Origin: Rhodoferax sp. TH121
GTDB lineage: Bacteria > Pseudomonadota > Gammaproteobacteria > Burkholderiales > Burkholderiaceae_C
Length of the DNA: 64,000 nucleotides
Direction: 5' to 3'
NCBI RefSeq assembly: GCF_002251855.1
Contig: NZ_NOXW01000020.1
Location: 248,001 to 312,000, forward strand
A program made the translations under genes and the position numbers. The notes beneath the pieces were generated by a model, which searched no databases, was not told where the DNA came from, and saw only the letters and a program-made list of their open reading frames with translations. Positions 37,533-46,327 of the stretch are shown piece after piece. The first letter of the stretch is position 1, and each line of letters begins with the position of its first letter.

Positions 37533-38390
37533 ATGGCCCTGCAATTCGCCATTCCAACCCCGCTGGATTACTTTGGCACCCTCGTGCGCAGTGATAGCGA
37601 CTTTGCCCTGTTTGAAGCTGCCATCACCCTCGCGCAGGATGAATACCCCGAAACCGACACGCAAACTGTGCTCGGGGAGGTGGATCAACTGCTGGCCCGT
37701 GTGAAACGCCGCCTGGCAGCCGATGCCCCGCCGATCCAGCGCTTGCGGGTACTGAACCGTTTTTTCTACGACGACCTGGGCTTTGGTGGCAACCACAACA
37801 ATTTTTACGACCCGGACAACAGCTTTCCCAGCGTGCTTCTGCGCACCCGCCGCGGCATCCCCATTTCGCTGGCCGTGGTCTGGATGGAGCTGGCCCAGGG
37901 CTTGGGGCTGGAGGTCTATGGTGTGGGCTTTCCCGGGCATTTTCTGGTCAAGGTCATGCTGCCGATCGGGCAGGCCGTGATCGAGCCCTTGACCGGGCGA
38001 TCCTTGAGCCGGGAAGAGCTGTCGGAGATGCTGGAGCCTTACCGCAAGCGCAGCGGATTGGTAGATGCCTTTGAGGCACCGCTGGGCCTGTACCTGCAGT
38101 CGGCCACGCCGCGCGAAATTTTGGCGCGCATGCTGCGCAACCTCAAAGAAATCTACAAGTCACAAGAGGATTGGCAGCGCCTGCTTGCCGTGCAAGAGCG
38201 GCTGGTGGTGCTCTTGCCCGAGTCGTGGTCCGAGTACCGCGATCGGGGGCTGGTGCATGCCTCGCTGGGGCACCGGGCCGAGGCCTTGGCTGATTTGGAG
38301 TGCTACCTGGTGCACGCGGAGCACGTGGTGGATGTAGATGCCGTGGCCGAACAGGTCAGTGTGCTGCGGCAACAGTTGCGATCCAGCTAG
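37533..38390 (+). CDS. SirB1-family protein with transglutaminase-like and TPR regions
   Basis: 285 residues. The N-terminal ~180 are the SirB1 transglutaminase-like domain (FFYDDLGFGGNHNNFYDPDNSFPSVLL; GIPISLAVVWMELAQGLGLEVYGVGFPGHFLVKV); the tail is TPR-like helical repeats. The domain's Cys nucleophile is replaced (ISLAVVW), as in most SirB1 proteins, so it is probably not an enzyme. It follows murJ by 14 bases; the pairing is common in betaproteobacteria. Confidence 0.88.
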   Translation: MALQFAIPTPLDYFGTLVRSDSDFALFEAAITLAQDEYPETDTQTVLGEVDQLLARVKRRLAADAPPIQRLRVLNRFFYDDLGFGGNHNNFYDPDNSFPSVLLRTRRGIPISLAVVWMELAQGLGLEVYGVGFPGHFLVKVMLPIGQAVIEPLTGRSLSREELSEMLEPYRKRSGLVDAFEAPLGLYLQSATPREILARMLRNLKEIYKSQEDWQRLLAVQERLVVLLPESWSEYRDRGLVHASLGHRAEALADLECYLVHAEHVVDVDAVAEQVSVLRQQLRSS

Positions 38391-38403
38391 CGGTGGGTTG
38401 CCT

Positions 38404-39273
38404 TTAGTGGCGTAGCAAAAACTGTGGCACCACAGTGCCCTGGCCCGGCAGTGCACGATTCAAGTCCACCCCGACAACGCCGTCAGGTCCCGTTTTGATG
38501 CCGGGGGCAAACACACTCAGACGGCTGCCGTGCACCAAGGACTCTTGTGCAGGCATCAGGCTGGCGGCCCGAGGCGCTTGCACTGTGCTGGGCTGGGCGG
38601 CGGGTTTGCTGGCAGGGATGGCGGCGATCACCGGGGGCTGGAGGCGAGCGATGGGGCGCAGCCATGCGAGGATGGGCTCCCATTGGGCCAAGTCCGCTTG
38701 CTGCGATGGCCCGGCGGTGTCGAACAAGGTGACGCCGGTTTCCAGGCCCCGCACATAGCCCTGGGTTTCACGCAGCACACCCAGAAAATTCAGTTTGCGT
38801 TCGTCGGCCCACTGGCGTAAGGTCTCGGCCCCTTTGGTTCTGGCATCCAGCCGCATTCCTACCACACCGAGCTGGCAACGTCCCGATGCAACCCGGGGCA
38901 AAGTGGACAACTCGGCCAGGCAGGCGGCGGCGGATTCGCGGTCGAACAGGGAGTTGCACACCGGCACGACCACAGCGTCGGCCGACATCACGATGCGCGC
39001 CAATTCAAAACCCTGCATGCCACCCGGCGTATCCAGCACCACATGGGTCACACCGGGGGGCGCTTTCAAGACGTTCTTCTGGTCCAGCGCCCAGGGCGAG
39101 ATGGCGGGAAGGTGGGAGGCCCGACGTTTGAGCCAGGCCTTGGTGCTTTGTTGGCGGTCCACATCCCCCAGCATGACGGCCACGCCTTGTTGCGCCAGCC
39201 AGGCGGCCAAGTGCGTAGCCAGGGTGCTTTTTCCACTTCCGCCCTTGCGGTTGACGATTGCGATAACCGGCAT
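38404..39273 (-). CDS. ParA-family ATPase (orphan)
   Basis: 289 residues. Deviant Walker A NRKGGSGKSTLATHL at the N-terminus, VVLDTPGGMQGFEL (Walker B), a helical C-terminal part ending in a Pro/Ala-rich tail. No ParB gene is adjacent. Orphan ParA/MipZ-like ATPases place cell structures or assist segregation; the role here is unknown. The ATG at 39273 (MPVIAIVN) is preferred over a longer start. Confidence 0.85.
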   Translation of the reverse strand: MPVIAIVNRKGGSGKSTLATHLAAWLAQQGVAVMLGDVDRQQSTKAWLKRRASHLPAISPWALDQKNVLKAPPGVTHVVLDTPGGMQGFELARIVMSADAVVVPVCNSLFDRESAAACLAELSTLPRVASGRCQLGVVGMRLDARTKGAETLRQWADERKLNFLGVLRETQGYVRGLETGVTLFDTAGPSQQADLAQWEPILAWLRPIARLQPPVIAAIPASKPAAQPSTVQAPRAASLMPAQESLVHGSRLSVFAPGIKTGPDGVVGVDLNRALPGQGTVVPQFLLRH

Positions 39274-39330
39274 GCTGCTCCGTGTGGTGACCAACGAAGC
39301 ACAAAGTTTGGGGCAAAAAGTGCCAAAAGT

Positions 39331-39369
39331 CTAGATGGATGCTGCGCGAGCAGCTATAAATTTACTAGC
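39331..39369 (-). repeat. Dispersed hairpin/GCTCGCGC repeat copy, truncated
   Basis: On the - strand: GCTAGTAAATTTATAGC, TGCTCGCGCAGCATCC, then diverges. The 3' GGCGCTAG/GGCCAATTT part is absent. Between the ParA-like gene and the MFS gene. Confidence 0.75.
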
Positions 39370-39373
39370 GTAC

Positions 39374-40561
39374 TCAGTGAGTCTGGGATGAGCCTTGGGG
39401 TTGTATGAGCAGCAGGACCAGGGTCAAGGCCGCAAATGCGGCGCCTGCCGCGAAGGGCGCGGAGGCTCCGAGACTGTCCCACAAGTAGCCCGCCAACGCA
39501 CTGGCTACCAGCAGGATCAGGCCACTGACAACGTTGAACAAACCAAAGGCGGTACCCCGCAAATGGTCGGGAGCGGCATTGGCGACCAAGGCCGACATCA
39601 GACCCTGCGCCATGGCCATGTGCAGGCCCCACAACACGATGCCAGCCCAGACGCCGAGCCCGCCGTGTGCCAGCAGGCCGTGGGCCCCCATCAGGACCAG
39701 CAGGCTGGCGCCTAACAGCAGGCGCGGATGGAGGCGGTCGGACCACTGGCCAAACGGGTAGGCCAGCCCGGCGTACACCAGGTTCATGGCGATCAGGACC
39801 AGTGGCGTCCACGCCAGTGGCAGACCGTCCTGTTGGGCGCGCAACACCAGGAAGGCTTCGCTGAACCGGGCCAGGGTCAGGCCAGCGCCCAAGGCCACCA
39901 GCCACCAGTAGGAAGCGCGGAGTTGCCGCAGATTGGCGCGGGTGATGGGGTTTTGCAGGCGCTTGCGGTCCGCCACCACCGGTTCGCGCACGCCCACATA
40001 CAGAAGCAGGAGCGCCAGCACCGCTGGAATGGTGGCCACCCAGAACACCGCGCGATAGTCGTTGGCCCACAGCAGCATGAGCCCCATGGCCAGCAGGGGG
40101 CCCACAAAGGCGCCCACGGTATCGAGAGCCTGGCGCAGCCCGTAGGCCGCACCGCGCAGGGATTCGGGGGTGATATCGGCAATCAGCGCGTCGCGTGGCG
40201 CATCCCGCATGCCCTTGCCCGTGCGGTCCATCAGGCGGGCGGACGCGATCAGCGAGACACTGCCGGCGGCTGCCAGCAGGGGCTTGGCCGCCGCAGACAG
40301 GCCGTAGCCCAGCAGCACCAGGGGTTTACGGCGCCCCAGGTAATCGCTAAGGCTGCCCGAGAAGGCTTTCACCAGCATGGTGACGGCACAAGCGGCCCCC
40401 TCGATCAGGCCAATGGTGGAGGCGCTGACGGCCAGCTGCGTGACCAAAAAAACGGGCAGAAGTCCGCTGACCATCTCGCTGGAGATGTCGGTCAGCATGC
40501 TGACCAGACCCAGCATCCACACGCTGGTGTGGAGCCGGGCCGCGGGGCTGGGATCTGCCAA
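39374..40561 (-). CDS. MFS transporter
   Basis: 395 residues, about 12 membrane segments. Signature loop GSLSDYLGRRKPLVLLGYGLSA and DRTGKGMRDAPRDALIAD are typical of the bacterial MFS group that resembles TetA-like and YfkF-like exporters. The substrate is unknown. Same strand as purM, 8 bases downstream of its stop, so possibly read through. Confidence 0.88.
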   Translation of the reverse strand: MADPSPAARLHTSVWMLGLVSMLTDISSEMVSGLLPVFLVTQLAVSASTIGLIEGAACAVTMLVKAFSGSLSDYLGRRKPLVLLGYGLSAAAKPLLAAAGSVSLIASARLMDRTGKGMRDAPRDALIADITPESLRGAAYGLRQALDTVGAFVGPLLAMGLMLLWANDYRAVFWVATIPAVLALLLLYVGVREPVVADRKRLQNPITRANLRQLRASYWWLVALGAGLTLARFSEAFLVLRAQQDGLPLAWTPLVLIAMNLVYAGLAYPFGQWSDRLHPRLLLGASLLVLMGAHGLLAHGGLGVWAGIVLWGLHMAMAQGLMSALVANAAPDHLRGTAFGLFNVVSGLILLVASALAGYLWDSLGASAPFAAGAAFAALTLVLLLIQPQGSSQTH

Positions 40562-40569
40562 GGCGGGTG

Positions 40570-41613
40570 TCAGGCCACCACGACAGCGGCGCCTTGCCCG
40601 ATGGGGGCGATCTGGCCAATCGTGTAGACCGTTTCGCCAGCGGCACGCAGGGTGGCGGCAGTGGCTTCGGCGTGGGCAGCGTCCACCACCACGACCATGC
40701 CAATGCCGTTGTTGAAGGTGCGGTTCATCTCGATGTCGTCAATGCCGGCAGTCTTTTGCAGCCAGGCAAACAGCTCGGTCTGGGGCCAGCTGCCTTTCTT
40801 CAGGTGGGCGGCGGTGCCTTCGGGCAGCACGCGGGGGATGTTTTCCAGCAGGCCGCCACCGGTGATGTGGGCCAGGGCCTTGATGGGGTGCGCCGCCAGC
40901 GCCGCCAGCACGTTCTTCACGTACAGGCGGGTGGGTTCCATGATGGCTTGCTTGAAGGGCTTGCCGTCCAGGGTGGCGGGGGTGTTGGCGCCGGCGCGCT
41001 CAATGCACTTGCGCACCAAGCTGAAGCCGTTGGAATGCACGCCATGGCTGGCCAGGCCCAGCACCACATCGCCGGGTTTCACGTCTGCGCCGGTCAGGAT
41101 CTTGGATTTTTCGACTGCACCCACGGCAAAACCGGCCAGGTCGTATTCACCGGCGGGGTACATGCCGGGCATTTCGGCGGTTTCACCGCCAATCAGTGCG
41201 CAGCCGGACAGCTCGCAGCCCTTGGCAATGCCACCCACCACCGCAGCCGCTGTGTCCACGTCCAGCTTGCCGCAGGCAAAGTAGTCCAGGAAAAACAGGG
41301 GCTCGGCGCCTTGCACCAGCACGTCGTTGACGCTCATGGCCACCAGGTCGATGCCCACGGTGTCGTGCATGTTCCACTCAAACGCCAGCTTGAGCTTGGT
41401 GCCCACGCCGTCGGTGCCGCTGACCAGCACCGGTTCCTTGTAGCGCTTGGGCACCTCAAACAGGGCACCGAAGCCGCCAATGCCAGCCAGTACGCCTTCG
41501 CGCATGGTCTTCTTGGCCAGGGGCTTGATGCGTTCGACCAGCGCGTCGCCAGCCACGATGTCAACACCGGCGTCTTTGTAGGAAAGGGGAGTGGGGGAGG
41601 CAGATTGGGTCAT
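40570..41613 (-). CDS. purM: Phosphoribosylformylglycinamidine cyclo-ligase PurM
   Basis: Closes the imidazole ring to AIR in purine synthesis. 347 residues. [23 protein letters not shown] and the ATP-binding [15 protein letters not shown] motifs are present. The ATG at 41613 follows a GGGAGG-rich ribosome site region; divergent from the AI-2E-type permease gene. Confidence 0.97.
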   Translation of the reverse strand: MTQSASPTPLSYKDAGVDIVAGDALVERIKPLAKKTMREGVLAGIGGFGALFEVPKRYKEPVLVSGTDGVGTKLKLAFEWNMHDTVGIDLVAMSVNDVLVQGAEPLFFLDYFACGKLDVDTAAAVVGGIAKGCELSGCALIGGETAEMPGMYPAGEYDLAGFAVGAVEKSKILTGADVKPGDVVLGLASHGVHSNGFSLVRKCIERAGANTPATLDGKPFKQAIMEPTRLYVKNVLAALAAHPIKALAHITGGGLLENIPRVLPEGTAAHLKKGSWPQTELFAWLQKTAGIDDIEMNRTFNNGIGMVVVVDAAHAEATAATLRAAGETVYTIGQIAPIGQGAAVVVA

Positions 41614-41697
41614 GGGAGGTGGCTTGTGGGGCAGAGCAGAGGCAGACCCCGATAGAATTTGCCCAGATTTTACGGGTTTGCTCCCGCCATTTTTTGT

Positions 41698-42777
41698 ATG
41701 CAATTCACCCCCACCCAAAAAAGATTCGCCGCATGGGCCCTGATTGCGGCCCTGCTGGTGCTGGCGCTATGGCTGCTGGCACCGGTGCTGGCGCCATTTG
41801 TGGTGGCGGCCGTGCTGGCATACGCACTGACTCCGGTGGTGGACTGGCTCGATGACGTGGGGCGCGGCCGCATTCCGCGTTTGGCCGCAGTGGTGCTGGT
41901 CGAGTTGCTGTTTGTGGTGGCATTGTTGGGCGTGTTGCTGCTGATCGTGCCGATACTGGCCAAAGAGCTGCCGCTGATGCGTGAGCAGCTGCCGGTGCTG
42001 CTGGACAGCCTCAACACCTCGCTCAAACCCTGGCTGGCCCAGTGGGGCATCCACTTCTCGCTCGACGTGGCGAGCATCAAGGGCTTTGTCATGAAGTACC
42101 TCAATGCCAATGTGGAAGACGCCTTGGGCTCCGTGCTGGCCTCGGTCAAACTGGGTGGCAGCGTGGCTTTTGCCATCATTGGCAATGCCATCTTGATCCC
42201 GGTGGCCTTGTTTTATCTGCTGATGGACTGGGACCGCTTTGTCCGCCAGGTGCGTGATTTGGTGCCCCCGCGCTTGCGCGAAGGGGTCGACAGCTTTCTG
42301 CATGAAGCGGATGAGGTGCTGGGGCAATACCTGCGTGGCCAGCTGCTGGTCATGCTGATTTTGGCGATTGCCTACAGCGTGGGGCTGGCCTTGTTTGGAC
42401 TGGATCTGGCGCTGCCGATTGGCGTGTTCACCGGCCTGGCCATTGCGGTGCCCTACCTGGGCTTTGGGGTCGGCTTGGTGCTGGCCACGTTTGCCGGCTT
42501 GCTGGAGTTCTCCAGCGGTGGCTTGATGTATCCCCTGGCCATGGTGGCGGTGGTCTATGGCCTGGGCCAGCTGGTGGAAAGCTTGTACCTCACGCCGCGC
42601 CTGGTGGGGGAGCGTATTGGCCTGCACCCGTTGGCTGTGATTTTTGCCTTGCTGGCTTTTGGCCAGCTGTTTGGATTTGTCGGCGTGCTCATCGCCTTGC
42701 CGGCCAGTGCCGTGCTGCTGGTCGCGGTGCGGCGCATGCGCGCCGGTTATTTGGCCAGTCGCCTCTATTTGGGATAA
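41698..42777 (+). CDS. AI-2E/PerM-family transporter
   Basis: 359 residues with about eight membrane segments. [16 protein letters not shown] and [40 protein letters not shown] are the conserved PerM/TqsA C-terminal motifs. Function: inner-membrane permease, possibly for signal molecules, not proven. Located directly before hda as in many betaproteobacteria. Start ATG at 41698. Confidence 0.9.
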   Translation: MQFTPTQKRFAAWALIAALLVLALWLLAPVLAPFVVAAVLAYALTPVVDWLDDVGRGRIPRLAAVVLVELLFVVALLGVLLLIVPILAKELPLMREQLPVLLDSLNTSLKPWLAQWGIHFSLDVASIKGFVMKYLNANVEDALGSVLASVKLGGSVAFAIIGNAILIPVALFYLLMDWDRFVRQVRDLVPPRLREGVDSFLHEADEVLGQYLRGQLLVMLILAIAYSVGLALFGLDLALPIGVFTGLAIAVPYLGFGVGLVLATFAGLLEFSSGGLMYPLAMVAVVYGLGQLVESLYLTPRLVGERIGLHPLAVIFALLAFGQLFGFVGVLIALPASAVLLVAVRRMRAGYLASRLYLG

Positions 42778-42787
42778 AGCTTTGGCC

Positions 42788-43474
42788 ATGCAACAGATCG
42801 CGTTGGACATCGGCCTGTCCGCAGGGCCCACTGTGGCCAATTTTTTTGCCGGCCCCAACGAAGCGGCGCGGAAGCACCTGGAGTTGTGGATTGGTGCCAA
42901 AAGCGGCGCCCAGGCCCGCTCGCCAGTGCCCACCTATGTCTGGGGACCCGAGGGATGCGGCAAGAGCCATTTGCTCAAAGCTGCCCGCGAGGCGCTGCGT
43001 GAGCAGGGTGCCCGCGTGGGCTGGATGGATGCCAACGTGCTGGAGCCTGTCGAGTTTGATGAAGGCTGGGCCGCCGTGCTAATGGACGATGTGCACCTCT
43101 ACACCGCTGAGCAGCAGCACATGGCCTTCAATTGGTTTGTCAACGCCCAGACTCACCAGCGCCCGGTGCTGGCCGCGGGCGAGTTGGCGCCCATTGAACT
43201 GAAGCTGCGGGATGACCTGCGCACCCGACTGGGCTGGGGCCACATTTACGGTCTGCAGTTGCTGAGCGAGCCTGAGCGCCGCGCCGTGCTGCGCCAGGCG
43301 GCCGATGCGCGCGGCGTGTTTTTGAGCGACGAGGTGATGGACTTCATGCTCAAGCGCTTCAGCCGCGACCTGGGCAGCCTCATGGAGCTGCTGGAACTGA
43401 TGGACGGCTACGCCCTGCAAACCCAGCGCGCCATCACCATTCCCATGATCAAAGCCATGCTGGACAACCAATGA
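42788..43474 (+). CDS. hda: DnaA-related inhibitor Hda
   Basis: 228 residues, AAA+ fold lacking the DnaA DNA-binding domain. Promotes ATP-DnaA hydrolysis after replication starts. MQQIALDIGLSAGPT...NFFAGPNEAA holds the clamp-binding QL/IALDI motif at the N-terminus, GPEGCGKSHL is Walker A, VLMDDVHLY Walker B. ATG at 42788, 10 bases after the permease gene; overlaps the next gene by 4 bases. Confidence 0.94.
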   Translation: MQQIALDIGLSAGPTVANFFAGPNEAARKHLELWIGAKSGAQARSPVPTYVWGPEGCGKSHLLKAAREALREQGARVGWMDANVLEPVEFDEGWAAVLMDDVHLYTAEQQHMAFNWFVNAQTHQRPVLAAGELAPIELKLRDDLRTRLGWGHIYGLQLLSEPERRAVLRQAADARGVFLSDEVMDFMLKRFSRDLGSLMELLELMDGYALQTQRAITIPMIKAMLDNQ

Positions 43475-44157
43475 CATTGAAGAAATTAGCGCTTTTCGAT
43501 CTGGACCACACCCTGATTCCGATGGATTCGGACCACGCCTGGGGCGAGTTCACCACGGCGCGAGGCTGGACCGATGCCGCCGAATTCAAGCGCCAAAACG
43601 ATGCGTTTTACGAGCACTACAAGGCTGGCACGCTGGATGTGCACGCCTATGTGCGCTTTGCCACGGCTGCCATCGTACGCCAGGGCGCTAGCAATTCGAT
43701 AGCTGCTCACGCAGAATTTATGAGGTCTGTGATCCAGAATGCCATCAAACCGCAGGCCCTGGAGTTGGTGCAGGCGCACCAGCGGGCGGGGGACACGGTG
43801 ATTGTGGTGACCGCCACCAACGCCTTTGTGACTCGCCCGATTGCCAAGGCCTTTGGTGTGGACGAGCTGATTGCGGTGGACTTGGCCGTGGACGATGCCC
43901 CCGGCGGCACCGGTTGGTACACCGGCGCGATTGCCGGTACACCGTCGTTCCGCGAAGGCAAGGTTACGCGCGTGAACCAGTGGCTGGTTGACCACGGGTT
44001 GGACTGGAGCCAGGTGCACACCACCTTTTATTCCGACTCGTCGAACGACCTGCCGCTGCTGGAAAAAGCCACGGTTCCCGTGGCCACCAACCCCGACGCC
44101 CGCCTGCGCGCTCTGGCCCAAGAGCGCGGATGGCGCATACTTGAGCTCTTTCCCTGA
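43471..44157 (+). CDS. HAD-superfamily IB phosphatase (SerB-like/CicA type)
   Basis: 228 residues. FDLDHTLIPMDSD (motif I), VVTATN (motif II) and SDSSNDLPLLE (motif III/IV) are intact. Substrate uncertain; the neighbourhood between hda and pcnB is conserved. The segment RQGASNSIAAHAEFM near residue 70 is encoded by a degenerate dispersed-repeat copy (43687-43720) read in frame. Confidence 0.88.
   Translation: MTLKKLALFDLDHTLIPMDSDHAWGEFTTARGWTDAAEFKRQNDAFYEHYKAGTLDVHAYVRFATAAIVRQGASNSIAAHAEFMRSVIQNAIKPQALELVQAHQRAGDTVIVVTATNAFVTRPIAKAFGVDELIAVDLAVDDAPGGTGWYTGAIAGTPSFREGKVTRVNQWLVDHGLDWSQVHTTFYSDSSNDLPLLEKATVPVATNPDARLRALAQERGWRILELFP
43687..43720 (+). repeat. Dispersed hairpin/GCTCGCGC repeat copy, degenerate, inside the HAD gene
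   Basis: GCTAGCAATTCGATAGC, TGCTCACGCAGAATTT: the hairpin and a one-base-changed core. On the same strand as the gene, translating to ASNSIAAHAEF. Confidence 0.6.
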
Positions 44158-44187
44158 CCCGCGGCCCTGACCGCCTGGAACCTTCTC

Positions 44188-45759
44188 TTGATCAAGACAT
44201 TCATCGACAAATTGCTGGGCAAGAGCCCGTCCGCCGCGGGCAAGAAGCCCCAGTTCGGCAAACGGGTGGAAGTGCCTGTGTCTGTGCACGGGATCGATCC
44301 CAAGCTGGTGGACGAACGCGCCATCCATGTCGTTCGCACCCTGCAACAAGCCGGTTTTGAAGCCTATGTAGTGGGCGGCGCCGTGCGCGACCTGCTGGTG
44401 GGCCTGCGCCCCAAAGACTTTGATGTGGCCACCAACGCCACACCTGAGCAGGTCAAGAGCCTGTTCCGCCGCGCTTTCATCATTGGCCGGCGTTTCCGCA
44501 TCGTGCATGTGGTGTACGGTCGGGGCCGTGAGCACGAGGTGATCGAGGTCTCTACCTTCCGCGCCTACCTGGACAACGCCGCCGCCGAGCAGGTCAAGGG
44601 CAACGAACGCACCAGCAAGAACGAACTGGCCGGCATGCAGCATGCCGTGGACAGCAGCGGCCGCGTGCTGCGCGACAACGTCTGGGGCCCGCAGGAAGAA
44701 GACGCGGTGCGCCGTGACTTCACCATCAACGCCATGTACTACGACCCCGAGACGCAAATCGTGGTCGATTACCACAATGGCCTGAAGGACGCCAAGAGCC
44801 GTACCCTGCGCATGATTGGTGACGCCGCCACGCGCTACCGCGAAGACCCGGTGCGCATCATCCGAGCCATCCGTTTCTCTGCCAAGTTGAGCCCACTGGG
44901 CTTCAAGCTCGAAGCCAAGACCTCCGGCCCGCTGGTCAAGAGCCAGAAGCTGCTGAACGATGTGCCGCAAAGCCGCCTGTTCGACGAAATGCTCAAGCTG
45001 CTGCAAACCGGCCACGCGCTGGCCTCGGTGGAGCAGCTCAAGGTGCTAGGCATGGCCCGCGGCATCTACCCGCTGCTGGACGTTGTGGTGGAGCGGGCCG
45101 AGCAGGGCATCGTCGCTGCGGCACTGAAAGACACCGACCGCCGTGTGGGCGAAGGCAAGCCCGTGGCGCCCAGCTTCTTGCTGGCCTGCGTGCTGTGGGC
45201 CGATGTGCGCGACGGCTGGGACCAACGTGTCAAAAGCGGCCAGCACAGCCACCCGGCGCTGCAGGATGCGATTGAGGACGTGTTCAACGCCCGCATTGGC
45301 GACGTGTCCGGGCGCGGTAAGCTGGCTGGCGATATGCGCGAGATCTGGCTCATGCAACCCCGCTTTGAGAAGCGCGTGGGCAGCACCCCGTTTGGCATGG
45401 TGGACCAGCCGCGCTTCCGTGCTGGCTTTGACTTCATGCGCCTGCGTGCCGACGCGGGTGAGATTGACGAAGTGCTGGCCGATTGGTGGCAAGAGTTCAG
45501 CATGGCCAGCGACGATGTGCGCCAAGACATGGTGGACCAGGTGCGTGCCGAGCAACAGCAGCAGCGCAAGCAGGCCCCACGTGTGCACCGCGCACCGGCC
45601 AAGTCCACGCCTGCCGCGCCCGCCAAGCCCGATGCAGAGGGCGACGGGCAGGAATTCTCCGTCGATGGCCAGAATGCCCCGCGCAAACGGCGCCGCCGCC
45701 GCCGCTCGGGTGCGGCCAAAGGGGAGGGCGGCGCCTCCTCAGGCGGAGCCGCCGAGTAA
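44188..45759 (+). CDS. pcnB: Poly(A) polymerase PcnB
   Basis: Adds poly(A) to RNA 3' ends, promoting decay. 523 residues. GGAVRDLLVGLRPKDFDVATNA nucleotidyltransferase signature, DFTINAMYYD, REDPVRIIRAIRFSAKL are diagnostic. The start is a TTG (MIKTFIDKLLGKS), the only codon that gives the conserved N-terminus. The C-terminal ~70 residues are a basic low-complexity tail (RKRRRRRRSGAAKG) probably binding RNA. Confidence 0.95.
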   Translation: MIKTFIDKLLGKSPSAAGKKPQFGKRVEVPVSVHGIDPKLVDERAIHVVRTLQQAGFEAYVVGGAVRDLLVGLRPKDFDVATNATPEQVKSLFRRAFIIGRRFRIVHVVYGRGREHEVIEVSTFRAYLDNAAAEQVKGNERTSKNELAGMQHAVDSSGRVLRDNVWGPQEEDAVRRDFTINAMYYDPETQIVVDYHNGLKDAKSRTLRMIGDAATRYREDPVRIIRAIRFSAKLSPLGFKLEAKTSGPLVKSQKLLNDVPQSRLFDEMLKLLQTGHALASVEQLKVLGMARGIYPLLDVVVERAEQGIVAAALKDTDRRVGEGKPVAPSFLLACVLWADVRDGWDQRVKSGQHSHPALQDAIEDVFNARIGDVSGRGKLAGDMREIWLMQPRFEKRVGSTPFGMVDQPRFRAGFDFMRLRADAGEIDEVLADWWQEFSMASDDVRQDMVDQVRAEQQQQRKQAPRVHRAPAKSTPAAPAKPDAEGDGQEFSVDGQNAPRKRRRRRRSGAAKGEGGASSGGAAE

Positions 45760-45785
45760 TCCGCCGGCCCGATCTGCAAACCACC

Positions 45786-46256
45786 ATGCGTGCGCCGGTG
45801 CTGGCCTACATCGGCCTGGGGGCCAATTTGGGTGAGCCCGTGGCCGCGCTGCACGCGGCGCTGGCTGCGCTGGCAGTCGTGCCCCAGTGCCAGCTGCTGC
45901 GCCACTCCGCCCTGTACGGCAGCGCTCCTATCGACTCCAGCGGCCCGGACTACGTGAATGCCGTGGCCGAACTCTCCACCACCCTGACCGCCCCGGCCTT
46001 GCTGCAGGCCTTGCAGCAGATCGAGCAGGCTGCCGGCCGCCAGCGCCCCTACCGCAATGCCCCGCGCACGCTGGACCTGGACCTATTGCGTTACGGCAGT
46101 GCCACCATCCAGAGCCCCGAGCTCACAGTGCCTCACCCGCGTATGCGTGAACGCGCCTTTGTGCTGCTGCCGCTGGCAGAGCTCATTCCCGATCAAATAA
46201 ATGCTACTGATTTAGTAGCGGTACAAGGCCAAGGTATTTGGCGCATGGCAGGGTAA
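45786..46256 (+). CDS. folK: HPPK, 6-hydroxymethyl-dihydropterin pyrophosphokinase
   Basis: 156 residues, folate synthesis kinase. AYIGLGANLGEP, QQIEQAAGRQR-Y-N-PRTLDLDLL are typical. The end contains GCTACTGATTTAGTAGC (46203-46219), a hairpin resembling the left arm of the dispersed repeat, coding NATDLVAV. Confidence 0.95.
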   Translation: MRAPVLAYIGLGANLGEPVAALHAALAALAVVPQCQLLRHSALYGSAPIDSSGPDYVNAVAELSTTLTAPALLQALQQIEQAAGRQRPYRNAPRTLDLDLLRYGSATIQSPELTVPHPRMRERAFVLLPLAELIPDQINATDLVAVQGQGIWRMAG

Positions 46257-46327
46257 ATCCGGTTATTTCCAACGCTTCTCCAACGCTCCAGCGTGGTTAA
46301 ATTACAAAATAATTAAAGGAGATTGGA

